The notes: a model not told the origin generated them from the sequence alone. DNA of 17,535 bases from Nitrospirota bacterium (GCA_023248415.1 JAHFEP010000042.1:1-17535); one strand, 5' to 3'. Numbered from the stretch's first letter, positions 1 to 5,438 are shown. Translations and numbers: made by a program.

Positions 1-427
1 TTTCAATATCCCCGAGGCAGCAGCGGCCCGATGGATTGTTGATTTCACAGGCACAACCCTTTGCCTTTATCTTTGAACGAATCCTCTGGGATGCTGTTGA
101 GCTGCCTGTTTTACGAATCTCTTCCCTGATGTCCTCTTCTGCTATATTGAAACAATAGCACACCTGAATAGGAGGATTGCTCTCTTTAAGACCTACCTTG
201 ATGATAATGTCCCCCTTATGAAAGAGCACGGAACCCACAGCATTGTAATAGACTACCGGGCAGTCAGGTGCAGCACAAAAATAATAGCTGCCGTCACCGA
301 TAGCGCCTCTTTTTCCCTCTATCACCAGATGCTGTAAGGTCTTCACACCAACAGGTTTGCCTTCTGTTTTGCATTCTGGACATATTGTTTCTTTTGAACA
401 GGTTGTTGTGCCACAACACGACTCCAT
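1..427 (-). CDS. CopZ-like Fe-S/Zn metallochaperone, 3' end off window
   Basis: Read on the minus strand from an ATG at 427, the frame stays open to base 1 (142 codons visible), so the C-terminus is missing. The protein starts MESCCGTTTC and is very Cys-rich: C4, C5, C10, C16, C19, C51, C56, C90, C92, C125, C127, C136 and C137. The late part has CYC, then CAC and GRCCLG, the layout of the BFD-like [2Fe-2S] part of Archaeoglobus-type CopZ. The early CxxC and the C51/C56 pair fit its zinc site. In the known family this N-terminal region can be followed by an HMA copper-binding domain; whether that is so here lies beyond the window. The start overlaps the merP stop by one base (TAATG), so translation is probably coupled. 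As last visible gene of a merT-merP operon it probably hands a thiophilic metal (Cu+ or Hg2+) to another protein. The family is fairly sure; the substrate is inference. Confidence 0.8.
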   Translation of the reverse strand, partial: MESCCGTTTCSKETICPECKTEGKPVGVKTLQHLVIEGKRGAIGDGSYYFCAAPDCPVVYYNAVGSVLFHKGDIIIKVGLKESNPPIQVCYCFNIAEEDIREEIRKTGSSTASQRIRSKIKAKGCACEINNPSGRCCLGDIE

Positions 428-759
428 TATTGTTTGCCTCCTTTTGTAATAAAGCGGGCTGTGTATCCAGCATCTTCAATGGCCTTGATCATTTGCTCCA
501 TTGTTACCTTTCCTTCCTGATAACTCACTTCTGCCTTTGCCTCTTTATAGCTCACATCTGCATTGACTACACCATGAAGTCTTTTTAATACTGCCTTGAC
601 TGTGGCCGGACAGGATGCACAAGTCATTCCATCAACCTTCAATGTTACATGCTTAACTGCCTCGGCTCCCCATACACTATTGATGACAGGAATGAATAGT
701 ATCCCTGATATAACAAAAATTGAGAGAATCATTCTTTGAATTTGAACAGCCTTTTTCAT
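427..759 (-). CDS. merP: MerP-like periplasmic mercury-binding protein
   Basis: This 110-residue protein has an N-terminal hydrophobic segment (about residues 10-30, ending W-G-A) that serves as a signal peptide. One HMA domain follows. Its metal motif GMTCASC has Cys47 and Cys50 and continues PATVKAVL, the MerP form of the motif rather than the usual copper-chaperone form. MerP collects Hg(II) in the periplasm and passes it to MerT. A strong ribosome site (AGGAGG) precedes the ATG. It lies 45 bp after merT and overlaps the next gene by one base, so it is an internal operon gene. Its length is near that of classical MerP plus signal peptide. A role with another soft metal cannot be excluded because no merA is visible. 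Confidence 0.88.
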   Translation of the reverse strand: MKKAVQIQRMILSIFVISGILFIPVINSVWGAEAVKHVTLKVDGMTCASCPATVKAVLKRLHGVVNADVSYKEAKAEVSYQEGKVTMEQMIKAIEDAGYTARFITKGGKQ

Positions 760-804
760 AATAAAACCTCCTGAATTTTTATAAATCTCTGAACACCTTA
801 TTTA

Positions 805-1236
805 CTACGCCAGCAGGCCAATCAGGTAAGGAAGAATCAGAAGAAAGAACACAATGATTGTAACTATCCAGAGCATAATCTTTCCCGCCTTTTTTGTCTG
901 TGGAACTGCACAAAGACTCCCTGGCATACATGCCTCTTTCGGTTTTTTGTAAACGCTATAATATCCGGCACCGAGAAAACTAATGGTTAAAAGGATAAAG
1001 AGGGGTCTGTAAGGCTCAAATACCCTTAGCTTCCCCACCCATGCGCCGCTGGCGCCCAGCATTACCAGGACAAAAGGTCCAACGCAGCAGAGGGAAGCCA
1101 GGATGCCTGAAAGGATAGCACCCAGAGGGCCAAGGGAAGTAAAACGATTTGCCTTATCTCCAGCCTCCTTCGGTTTTGCCCCTTTTAGCTTATAGTCCAA
1201 ATCCTCCCGCTCCTCTTTATGAGTAATACCTTGCAT
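805..1236 (-). CDS. merT: MerT mercuric transport membrane protein
   Basis: The 143-residue membrane protein carries the MerT signature in its first helix: ASLCCVGPFVLVMLGASGAWVGKL, residues about 47-70, with the vicinal pair Cys50-Cys51. A second helix spans about 78-92. A cytoplasmic-type loop follows with a second Cys pair (Cys103 and Cys109 in ACMPGSLC), then a third helix at about 119-141. In the family, Hg(II) moves from MerP to the vicinal Cys pair and then to the loop pair before delivery to mercuric reductase. The first 30 residues are hydrophilic and longer than in classical MerT. The ATG is set by AAAGGAGGTGA six bases upstream, which overlaps the end of the regulator gene. No merA follows in the window, so the cytoplasmic acceptor is unknown. 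Confidence 0.93.
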   Translation of the reverse strand: MQGITHKEEREDLDYKLKGAKPKEAGDKANRFTSLGPLGAILSGILASLCCVGPFVLVMLGASGAWVGKLRVFEPYRPLFILLTISFLGAGYYSVYKKPKEACMPGSLCAVPQTKKAGKIMLWIVTIIVFFLLILPYLIGLLA

Positions 1237-1249
1237 CCAATCACCTCCT

Positions 1250-1585
1250 TTACTTTGAGTTATTCTTTACAACTTCGCAAGAGAGCACATTTTCCAGTAT
1301 ATCCCTTACATGCTTATCGGCAAGGTTGATTATTTTTATTATATTTTTGTTTTTTAATGAGTAATTTACATTTTTTCCATCCTTTTTAGAACTCACAAGA
1401 CCACAGTTCTTGAGGCAGCTTAAGTGGTGGGAGACGAGGTTTTGTTCTTTGCCTGACAGTTCGCACAACGTAGAAACTGTTAAAGGGGATTTTTCTTTCA
1501 GATGTTCCAGTATCTCCAGCCTTACCCTGTCACCGAGAGCCCTGAAGATGTGAACCCTTGCTGTCAGCATATCTCCATAGATCAT
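1250..1585 (-). CDS. ArsR/SmtB-family metal sensor with CmtR-like Cys ligands
   Basis: This 111-residue winged-helix regulator has the ArsR core: FRALGDRVRLEILEHL (about 14-29), then the recognition helix and wing QNLVSHHLSCLKNCGLV (48-64) and GKNVNYSL. Cys57 and Cys61 in the recognition helix, and Cys103 near the C-terminus, sit almost exactly where M. tuberculosis CmtR has its Cd/Pb ligands (Cys57, Cys61, Cys102). The surrounding HLSCLxxCGLV is nearly identical to that protein. I infer a repressor that releases DNA on binding Cd, Pb or Hg. It is the first gene of the operon with merT and merP and is probably autoregulated through the palindrome just upstream. The ATG at 1585 has only a weak ribosome site; the next in-frame ATG is codon 6. 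The classical MerR is not used for this operon. Confidence 0.88.
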   Translation of the reverse strand: MIYGDMLTARVHIFRALGDRVRLEILEHLKEKSPLTVSTLCELSGKEQNLVSHHLSCLKNCGLVSSKKDGKNVNYSLKNKNIIKIINLADKHVRDILENVLSCEVVKNNSK

Positions 1586-1615
1586 AAGATTATATCCCCT
1601 CGTATTTTAAAATAC

Positions 1616-1662
1616 ATATCAACATATGTTGATATATTATAACTAATTATCCTGAATGTCAA
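1616..1662 (-). promoter_or_regulatory. Promoter and 20-bp palindromic operator of the arsR-merT-merP operon
   Basis: On the minus strand a TTGACA (1662-1657) is followed after 15 bases by TATAAT (1641-1636). Immediately downstream lies the perfect palindrome ATATCAACATATGTTGATAT (1635-1616), which should overlap the transcription start. TCAA-N4-TTGA with AT-rich flanks is the usual shape of an ArsR/SmtB operator. The spacer is shorter than the ideal 17 bases, so the real -35 may be shifted by one or two bases. The first gene begins about 30 bases further on. Confidence 0.8.
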
Positions 1663-1751
1663 GTTTTTTAGGATACTTATTTGACACATCCCTTATGGCA
1701 TGATATATTCTACATATATTAAGGCTAATGTTATTTTTAAGAGGTAAAAAA

Positions 1752-1949
1752 ATGAAGATTGTGGGTAGAACGAGAAGGCACGAGAAAGGATTCAGCGAAG
1801 AATTAAATAATTTTTTTCAGTTGATTATAAATTTCAGGAAGGATAATATTTTTATACCAAGAGGTGTGTTTAGGTTTAAGACCTTTGAGGAGGCTGAAAG
1901 GTGGCGGCACAAGATGCTGAGGGGGAAAAGTCCCGACCCCCAACAATAG
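1752..1949 (+). CDS. Small basic protein of unknown function
   Basis: A 65-codon frame begins at ATG 1752, chosen because AAGAGG lies about six bases before it; an upstream in-frame ATG at 1728 has no ribosome site. The product is basic, with a conserved-looking core IPRGVFRFKTFEEAERWRHKML. I associate this FKTFEEAexW type of short protein with two-gene cassettes in which it precedes a nucleotidyltransferase-like toxin gene, but that is a recollection and not proof. It is the only apparent gene in the divergent gap between the two minus-strand mer operons and reads toward the second one. It ends with TAG and is followed directly, in the same frame, by another ATG. Confidence 0.5.
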   Translation: MKIVGRTRRHEKGFSEELNNFFQLIINFRKDNIFIPRGVFRFKTFEEAERWRHKMLRGKSPDPQQ

Positions 1950-2048
1950 ATGACCGCGAATATATCTACAATGATAAAAACAAAGCAAGGTGTAAGACCA
2001 AGGGACAAAGAAGACCTTTTATTTCTTATAAGCGAAAAAGAAAACTAA
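1950..2048 (+). pseudogene. Short ORF, probable remnant of a nucleotidyltransferase-like gene
   Basis: An ATG directly after the TAG of the previous ORF opens a 32-codon frame beginning MTANIS and ending VRPRDKEDLLFLISEKEN. The RPRDKEDLLFL stretch resembles the conserved C-terminal RPKDLEDL of minimal nucleotidyltransferase toxins, while the start resembles their N-terminus. One reading is that the middle of the gene was deleted, leaving both ends in frame. Alternatively it is a genuine mini-protein or chance. It stops two bases before the convergent stop of the MerP-like gene. Confidence is low. Confidence 0.3.
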
Positions 2049-2050
2049 TA

Positions 2051-2344
2051 TTACTTTTTTTCCTTCACCACCATAAAACCCATTTTTATAATAGCTTCGC
2101 TAAGCTGTTCAGCATTAATCTTGTCCTTTTCAATTTTTATTACCGCCTTTGCGTCTTCAAAATTGACCTTTGCTTCCTTTACACCGTCCATCTTCTTTAA
2201 TTCATCTTCAACTCTCTTTGCACATTGACCGCATGCCATGCCGCGGATATTCAGAGTGATAGTTTCTTCTTTTGCCTCTGCTATTACAAGGACTATTGAT
2301 AAAAAAAATGCCAAAATTGTTATGGCAGAAATCTTAGTTATCAT
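2051..2344 (-). CDS. Second MerP-like secreted HMA protein
   Basis: The 97-residue product has a signal peptide (about residues 5-24, cleavage near A-E-A) and one HMA domain with GMACGQC (Cys38, Cys41), beta-alpha-beta-beta-alpha-beta length, and GFMVV near the end. GMxCxxCxxxVE is the general HMA metal-binding form, and secretion makes it MerP-like rather than a cytoplasmic chaperone. Its ATG overlaps the TGA of the thioredoxin-like gene (ATGA) and is preceded by GAGGAG, so the two are translationally coupled. As last gene of the merR-led operon it probably binds Hg(II) or Cu in the periplasm and may be a redox partner of the selenoprotein. It differs clearly from the merP at 427-759 and is not a recent duplicate. 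Confidence 0.85.
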   Translation of the reverse strand: MITKISAITILAFFLSIVLVIAEAKEETITLNIRGMACGQCAKRVEDELKKMDGVKEAKVNFEDAKAVIKIEKDKINAEQLSEAIIKMGFMVVKEKK

Positions 2345-2898
2345 TTTGTCTCCTCTGTAATAATTGGCTTTAATGATTCATCTGCAAGTTCCTCCATGAC
2401 CTCAAGTGTTGTCTCACCAAACAGAACCTTTTTTACCATGCCGTTCTTATCTATAAAGAAGAATGCAGGGACACCATGCTCAATATGATACTCCTCAACT
2501 ATCTTTATATTGCCGTATAGAATTGGAAAATTAATGTTATGCTTCTTTTTGTATTCTTCCATATACTTTACATCAGCAGGTGTCAGGAGTATTCCGATAA
2601 CCTTTATGCCTTTCTTCTTATAAGACTCATAAAATTTCGCTACGACAGGCGACGCCTGTCCGCATGCTGGTCACCATGTTGTCATAAAATAGAGCATTAC
2701 ACCTTTTGTGTTTTTGTCTTTCAAAATATTATCAAGTGAAATGTTTTCACCATTTTCAACTGCCTCTTTCAATTCAAAGACAGGTGCAGGGTAGTAGATG
2801 GCAGCAGAAGAGATTGAGGATATAGCAAAAAAGAGGAGAAATAAAAAGATGGAGAGGTTTGGACATCCTTTAAAATATAATAATTTTACCTTCATCAT
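2341..2898 (-). CDS. TlpA-like thioredoxin, predicted selenoprotein (in-frame TGA as Sec at W-U-P-A-C)
   Basis: Read from ATG 2898 (AGGAGG four bases upstream, 11 bp after the merR stop) the gene encodes 185 residues with one in-frame TGA at 2673-2671, codon 76. Frame and homology are continuous across it: MLYFMTTW-TGA-PACGQASPVVAKFYESYKKKG, then the cis-Pro region HGVPAFFFIDKNG. In this family TTWCPAC holds the redox CxxC, so the TGA replaces the first, attacking Cys exactly as selenocysteine does in UxxC redoxins. A hydrophobic segment (about 14-32) predicts export, so it acts outside the cytoplasm. The N-terminus LLYFKGCPN looks like the start of another thioredoxin-like protein joined to a signal sequence. 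It lies between merR and a MerP-like gene and is coupled to the latter. The alternative is a point-mutated pseudogene, but nothing else in the frame is damaged. Confidence 0.85.
2644..2673 (-). promoter_or_regulatory. Candidate bacterial SECIS element at the recoded TGA
   Basis: On the minus strand the TGA (2673-2671) is followed by 10 bases and then a perfect 7-bp hairpin, GACAGGC with loop GTC and GCCTGTC (2660-2644). Known bacterial SECIS elements are within the coding region, have a small apical loop with a G in its first two positions, and place that G roughly 16-37 bases after the UGA. Here a G is first in the loop, with 17 bases between it and the UGA. This is what SelB would need for selenocysteine insertion. 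Confidence 0.7.
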
Positions 2899-2909
2899 TT
2901 TGCCTCCTT

Positions 2910-3323
2910 TTATTTCTCCAGCGCCTCCAATATGGGGCATTCACTGACAGGGCCTCTGCCTTTGCACTCCTTTGCCAACTTAGAAAGCGCATTCTTCATC
3001 CTCTGGAGAATCTTTATCCTTATATTAATATCAGCGACCTTTGCCTCTGCCCGCTTCCTAACATCACCACAGGTGACGTCTTGTTCAACTCTCAGAGAGA
3101 GGAGTTCAGCAATTTCCTTAAGGGAAAAACCCAACTCCTTTGCATGTCTTATAAACAGAATTCGCTTTACTGTTTCAGCAGGATACTGTCTATAGCCGAG
3201 TAAACCCCCTCCTGATTGCCTTCTCAGTGGTCTGGAAATAAGCCCCTGCCTCTCATAGTATCGTATTGTTTCAACATTCACGCCTGCTTTCTTTGCTACT
3301 CTGCCAATGGTTAATGTATCCAT
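2910..3323 (-). CDS. merR: MerR mercury-responsive regulator
   Basis: The 137-residue protein begins MDTLTIGRVAKKAGV, the usual MerR helix-turn-helix start, followed by VETIRYYERQGLI and the wing LGYRQYP. A long dimerisation helix leads to the effector site. The three Hg(II) ligands of MerR are all present: Cys85 (DVTCGD), Cys120 (KEC) and Cys129 (SEC), with the same nine-residue separation between the last two as in Tn501 MerR (117 and 126). A longer frame from 3410 is open, but its ATG lies inside the promoter spacer, so 3323 is the sensible start; a G-rich stretch precedes it. It leads the selenoprotein/MerP-like operon in cis rather than being divergent, as in Gram-positive mer operons. 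Confidence 0.93.
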   Translation of the reverse strand: MDTLTIGRVAKKAGVNVETIRYYERQGLISRPLRRQSGGGLLGYRQYPAETVKRILFIRHAKELGFSLKEIAELLSLRVEQDVTCGDVRKRAEAKVADINIRIKILQRMKNALSKLAKECKGRGPVSECPILEALEK

Positions 3324-3343
3324 AACTTCCCCCCTCACCCTAA

Positions 3344-3386
3344 CCCTCTCCATGTCTGCCGACAGGCAGGCCGCAAGGGGAGAGGG
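3344..3386 (-). repeat. Nested inverted repeat in the merR leader
   Basis: CCCTCTCC (3344-3351) pairs with GGAGAGGG (3379-3386), and within it CTGCC (3356-3360) pairs with GGCAG (3365-3369). It lies between the merR promoter and its ribosome site, so it should form a stem in the 5' untranslated mRNA. The outer part resembles the widespread CCCTCTCC/GGGGAGAGGG intergenic palindromes; the inner part recurs inside lolA. Confidence 0.75.
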
Positions 3387-3399
3387 AAAATTAAGAATA

Positions 3400-3430
3400 A
3401 TATAAACCATGTACTTAGGTACGGAGTCAA
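3400..3430 (-). promoter_or_regulatory. MerR-type promoter/operator
   Basis: On the minus strand the sequence reads TTGACTCCGTACCTAAGTAC followed by ATGGTTTATATT. A -35 of TTGACT (3430-3425) is separated by 19 bases from TTATAT (3405-3400), or by 20 from the better TATATT (3404-3399). The spacer holds a GTAC-CTAA-GTAC dyad beginning CCGTAC. TTGACTCCGTAC with a spacer longer than 17 bp is the hallmark of MerR-activated promoters, where bound Hg-MerR untwists the DNA. It sits about 70 bases before merR and should make merR autoregulated. Confidence 0.82.
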
Positions 3431-3459
3431 GGTTTTTTTAAAGCAAAAGAATTTTATGC

Positions 3460-3489
3460 TTGACAAACTACTACTCTTTGTAGTAATAA
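3460..3489 (+). promoter_or_regulatory. Promoter of the cytochrome/DUF302 cluster with dyad operator
   Basis: TTGACA (3460-3465) is followed by TAATAA (3484-3489) at 18 bases. Between them lies the inverted repeat TACTACTCTTTGTAGTA (3469-3485), 6-bp arms around five bases. A dyad placed between -35 and -10 suggests a repressor site; the TACTAC/GTAGTA arms resemble BlaI/CopY-family operators, but no such regulator is in the window. Confidence 0.5.
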
Positions 3490-3522
3490 TCTAAACGAAC
3501 CACTTACCTTCCTTTCTTTCCT

Positions 3523-3563
3523 TAACCCTGCCTTCCCCTCAGCAAGGGGAAGGCAAAGGGTTA
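3523..3563. repeat. G/C-tract palindromic repeat
   Basis: TAACCCT (3523-3529) and GCCTTCCCCT (3530-3539) pair with AGGGGAAGGC (3545-3554) and AGGGTTA (3557-3563). It lies in the leader of the cytochrome c gene. It has no T-tract and belongs to the CCCCT/AGGGG palindrome class seen several times in this window. Confidence 0.8.
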
Positions 3564-3597
3564 GGGGATGATAATAGAGTGATTTGAAGGCTTACTA

Positions 3598-4065
3598 ATG
3601 TTAAGACTATCAATGTTAATAAAATATTTGCCAATGATATTTTTAATTTTCCTTTTTGGCTGTTCCCAAAGCGCTGTTTCCATCCCTCCTACTAATGGCG
3701 CTCAGATATATTTTACAGGCGAAAGCGTTAGAGAGAGATCAATAAAGATGACATCCCCCCTCCCTTATTTAAAGGTTGAGCATGTCAAATCATGCATTCA
3801 CTGCCATGGCCCAAAAGGCAAGGGCGGCATATGGATGACAAATGAGATAAAGGCGCCTGATATAAGCTATAAAAATCTAATAAAAGACGAAGCTCCTTAT
3901 ATCGGCCACAAAGGCCATAAGGCATATAATAATGATGAACTGATAATCAGGGCAGTCAAGCAGGGCATAGCATCAGATGGAAGGGTTCTTGATCCATCAA
4001 TGCCAAGGTGGGCTATTGAGGATGATGATATGAAGGACTTATTAGAGTTTCTAAAAACATTATAA
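3598..4065 (+). CDS. Mono-haem cytochrome c lipoprotein
   Basis: The 155-residue product starts with a lipoprotein signal peptide ending LFGC, lipid site Cys22. A single haem site CIHCH is at residues 66-70, followed by GPKGKGG as in class I cytochromes c. Met135 in DPSMPRW is the likely sixth haem ligand, and DMKDLLEFLKTL at the end is the usual C-terminal helix. The start at 3598 is favoured by GAAGG about eight bases upstream; an ATG five codons later is possible. It should sit on the periplasmic face of a membrane and pass single electrons. DUF302 and Asp-box propeller genes follow closely in one operon, a grouping I associate with metal-related clusters, although the electron partner is unknown. 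Confidence 0.85.
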   Translation: MLRLSMLIKYLPMIFLIFLFGCSQSAVSIPPTNGAQIYFTGESVRERSIKMTSPLPYLKVEHVKSCIHCHGPKGKGGIWMTNEIKAPDISYKNLIKDEAPYIGHKGHKAYNNDELIIRAVKQGIASDGRVLDPSMPRWAIEDDDMKDLLEFLKTL

Positions 4066-4081
4066 AGAGAGGAGATAAGAA

Positions 4082-4471
4082 ATGAAGAATGAATTTGACT
4101 ACACAGTAGAAACGAAAAAGAGTTTTGATGAGGCAGTGGCAGCAGTTGAGGCAAAGAGCAAGGAAAAGGGCTTTGGTGTGCTTCATACCCACGATGTTAA
4201 GGCAACGCTTGCATCAAAGGGGTACGATAGAGAGCCTTTGAAGATTATTGAGATATGCAATCCGAAATATGCGACTGAGGTATTGAATAAAGATATAAAG
4301 ATAGCCCTTATGCTTCCATGCCCGATAAGCGTCTATGCTCAAGGCGGCAAGACTTATATAAGCGCATTGAGGCCAAGGGTAATAGCTGATTTTTATCCCA
4401 AAGCAAATATTAAATCAATCGCAGAGGAAGTAGACAGGTTTATTCTCAGCATTGTTGATGAGTCAAGATAG
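4082..4471 (+). CDS. DUF302 family protein
   Basis: The 129-residue protein matches the DUF302 pattern. It has an N-terminal YTVETKKSFDEAVAAVEAKSKEKGFGVLHTHDVKATLASKG, then PLKIIEICNPKYATEVLNKDIKIALMLPCPISVYAQGGKTYISALRP, where the NP and LPCxxxVY stretches are conserved. There is no signal peptide, so it is likely cytoplasmic. The biochemical role is unknown; DUF302 proteins often occur near thiol, sulfur or metal genes. The start is well set by GAGGAG about seven bases before the ATG and 16 bases after the cytochrome stop, so it is co-transcribed with it. Cys59 and Cys80 could be functional thiols, but that is not shown. Confidence 0.85.
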   Translation: MKNEFDYTVETKKSFDEAVAAVEAKSKEKGFGVLHTHDVKATLASKGYDREPLKIIEICNPKYATEVLNKDIKIALMLPCPISVYAQGGKTYISALRPRVIADFYPKANIKSIAEEVDRFILSIVDESR

Positions 4472-4485
4472 GAGGGATATTATTA

Positions 4486-5370
4486 ATGAATAATTTAAAA
4501 GCTATCATGTTGTCGATGTTCGCAGCCCTTTTCTTTTTTAATCTAAGCTTAGTCTATGCCATTGCAAAAGAAAACCTCCCCATTACACACATGCACGGGA
4601 TTGCTGTAAATCCAGATAGTCCAGACAGCCTTTATGTTGCAACCCATATAGGCCTTCTCCTTTGTAATTCAAAAGAATGTGAATTGGTCAGCAAAGACAG
4701 GTCTGATTATATGGGATTCAACATATCCACTGACGGCAAGACATTCTACACAAGCGGCCATGAACAGCCAACAGGCAGGAACAGGGGATTGATAAGGTCA
4801 ATGGATATGGGGAAAACATGGGAGATGCTTTCTCTTGACGGAGATGTGGATTTCCATGCCTTAACAGCAAATCCATCGGTGATTTATGGATGGTATTGGA
4901 AATTATATAAAAGCACAGACGGCGGCAGAAGATGGGCATTTCCAGAGGCAAAGGGGCTTCCACCAAAAGAGAAGGACACTCCTTATTCGCCAATTATCTC
5001 ACTTGCTGTAGACCCTGTTGATGGAAACACCCTTTGGGCAGGCACAAATAAAGGTTTATATAAAAGCAGTGATGGCGGGCAAAACTGGAAGAGGATTGTC
5101 TCAGTGCCAGATGCCACTGTCATTGCAGTATACATAAATTCAGCCAGTAAAAAGGAGATGTATCTTTCAATATTCAATCAAGGCATTCTAAAGAGCATTG
5201 ATGGGGGAAATAATTGGAGCAAGGCTGCCAGCGATATAAGCAAGAATGATGTTATCGGATATTTTGCTGCTAATCCAAAAGATGCAAAAATAATTTATGC
5301 AGCAACATACAAGACTGGAATTTACCGTTCAATGGACGGTGGCAAAAGCTGGACAGTATGGAGAAGATAA
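4486..5370 (+). CDS. Secreted Asp-box (BNR/sortilin-like) beta-propeller protein
   Basis: A signal peptide (about residues 8-26, cleavage near VYA) is followed by THMHGIAVNP and five Asp-box motifs of the form SxDxGxxW: residues 105-112, 143-150, 194-201, 237-244 and 282-289. Such repeats sit in blades of sialidase/VPS10-like propellers and are structural rather than catalytic. The whole resembles the F510_1955-type 'glycosylhydrolase' proteins of heavy-metal clusters, whose enzyme activity is not established; I would not call it a sialidase. It is third in an operon after the cytochrome and DUF302 genes, with GGAGG before its ATG and only 14 bp after the DUF302 stop. Length (294) fits a small propeller. 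Confidence 0.82.
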   Translation: MNNLKAIMLSMFAALFFFNLSLVYAIAKENLPITHMHGIAVNPDSPDSLYVATHIGLLLCNSKECELVSKDRSDYMGFNISTDGKTFYTSGHEQPTGRNRGLIRSMDMGKTWEMLSLDGDVDFHALTANPSVIYGWYWKLYKSTDGGRRWAFPEAKGLPPKEKDTPYSPIISLAVDPVDGNTLWAGTNKGLYKSSDGGQNWKRIVSVPDATVIAVYINSASKKEMYLSIFNQGILKSIDGGNNWSKAASDISKNDVIGYFAANPKDAKIIYAATYKTGIYRSMDGGKSWTVWRR

Positions 5371-5421
5371 AACAGTAATAATTTTATTGACATCGTGCAG
5401 GAGATTTTGTTAATGTATGAC

Positions 5422-5438
5422 ATACCCTACAGGGGTAT
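5422..5438 (+). promoter_or_regulatory. CsoR-type operator overlapping the csoR promoter
   Basis: ATACCCTACAGGGGTAT is an interrupted palindrome (ATACCC/GGGTAT arms) with the G/C tract and TA flanks typical of CsoR binding sites. It overlaps a possible -10 (TATAGT 5436-5441 or TATATA 5441-5446). The csoR ATG is at 5453, so the site is placed for autorepression that is released by Cu(I). A TTGACA at 5387-5392 could serve an additional upstream start. Confidence 0.75.

Noticed and set aside
1901..2200. 99-codon plus-strand ORF overlapping the MerP-like gene
   Set aside because: It is antisense to a clear HMA gene and its composition (Phe/Leu/His-rich) is that of a shadow frame.
2341..2940. Split of the thioredoxin-like gene into two ORFs, read as a frameshifted or truncated pseudogene
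   Set aside because: Both parts and the stretch between are in the same frame with a single TGA at the active-site Cys, so recoding explains it better than decay.
2910..3410. Longer merR start at 3410
   Set aside because: The ATG lies within the promoter spacer and the extra residues come from a repeat; MDTLTIG at 3323 is the usual MerR start.
4486..5370. Sialidase or glycoside hydrolase
   Set aside because: Only structural Asp-box motifs are seen; no sialidase catalytic residues (FRIP arginine, Tyr/Glu pair) are recognisable.
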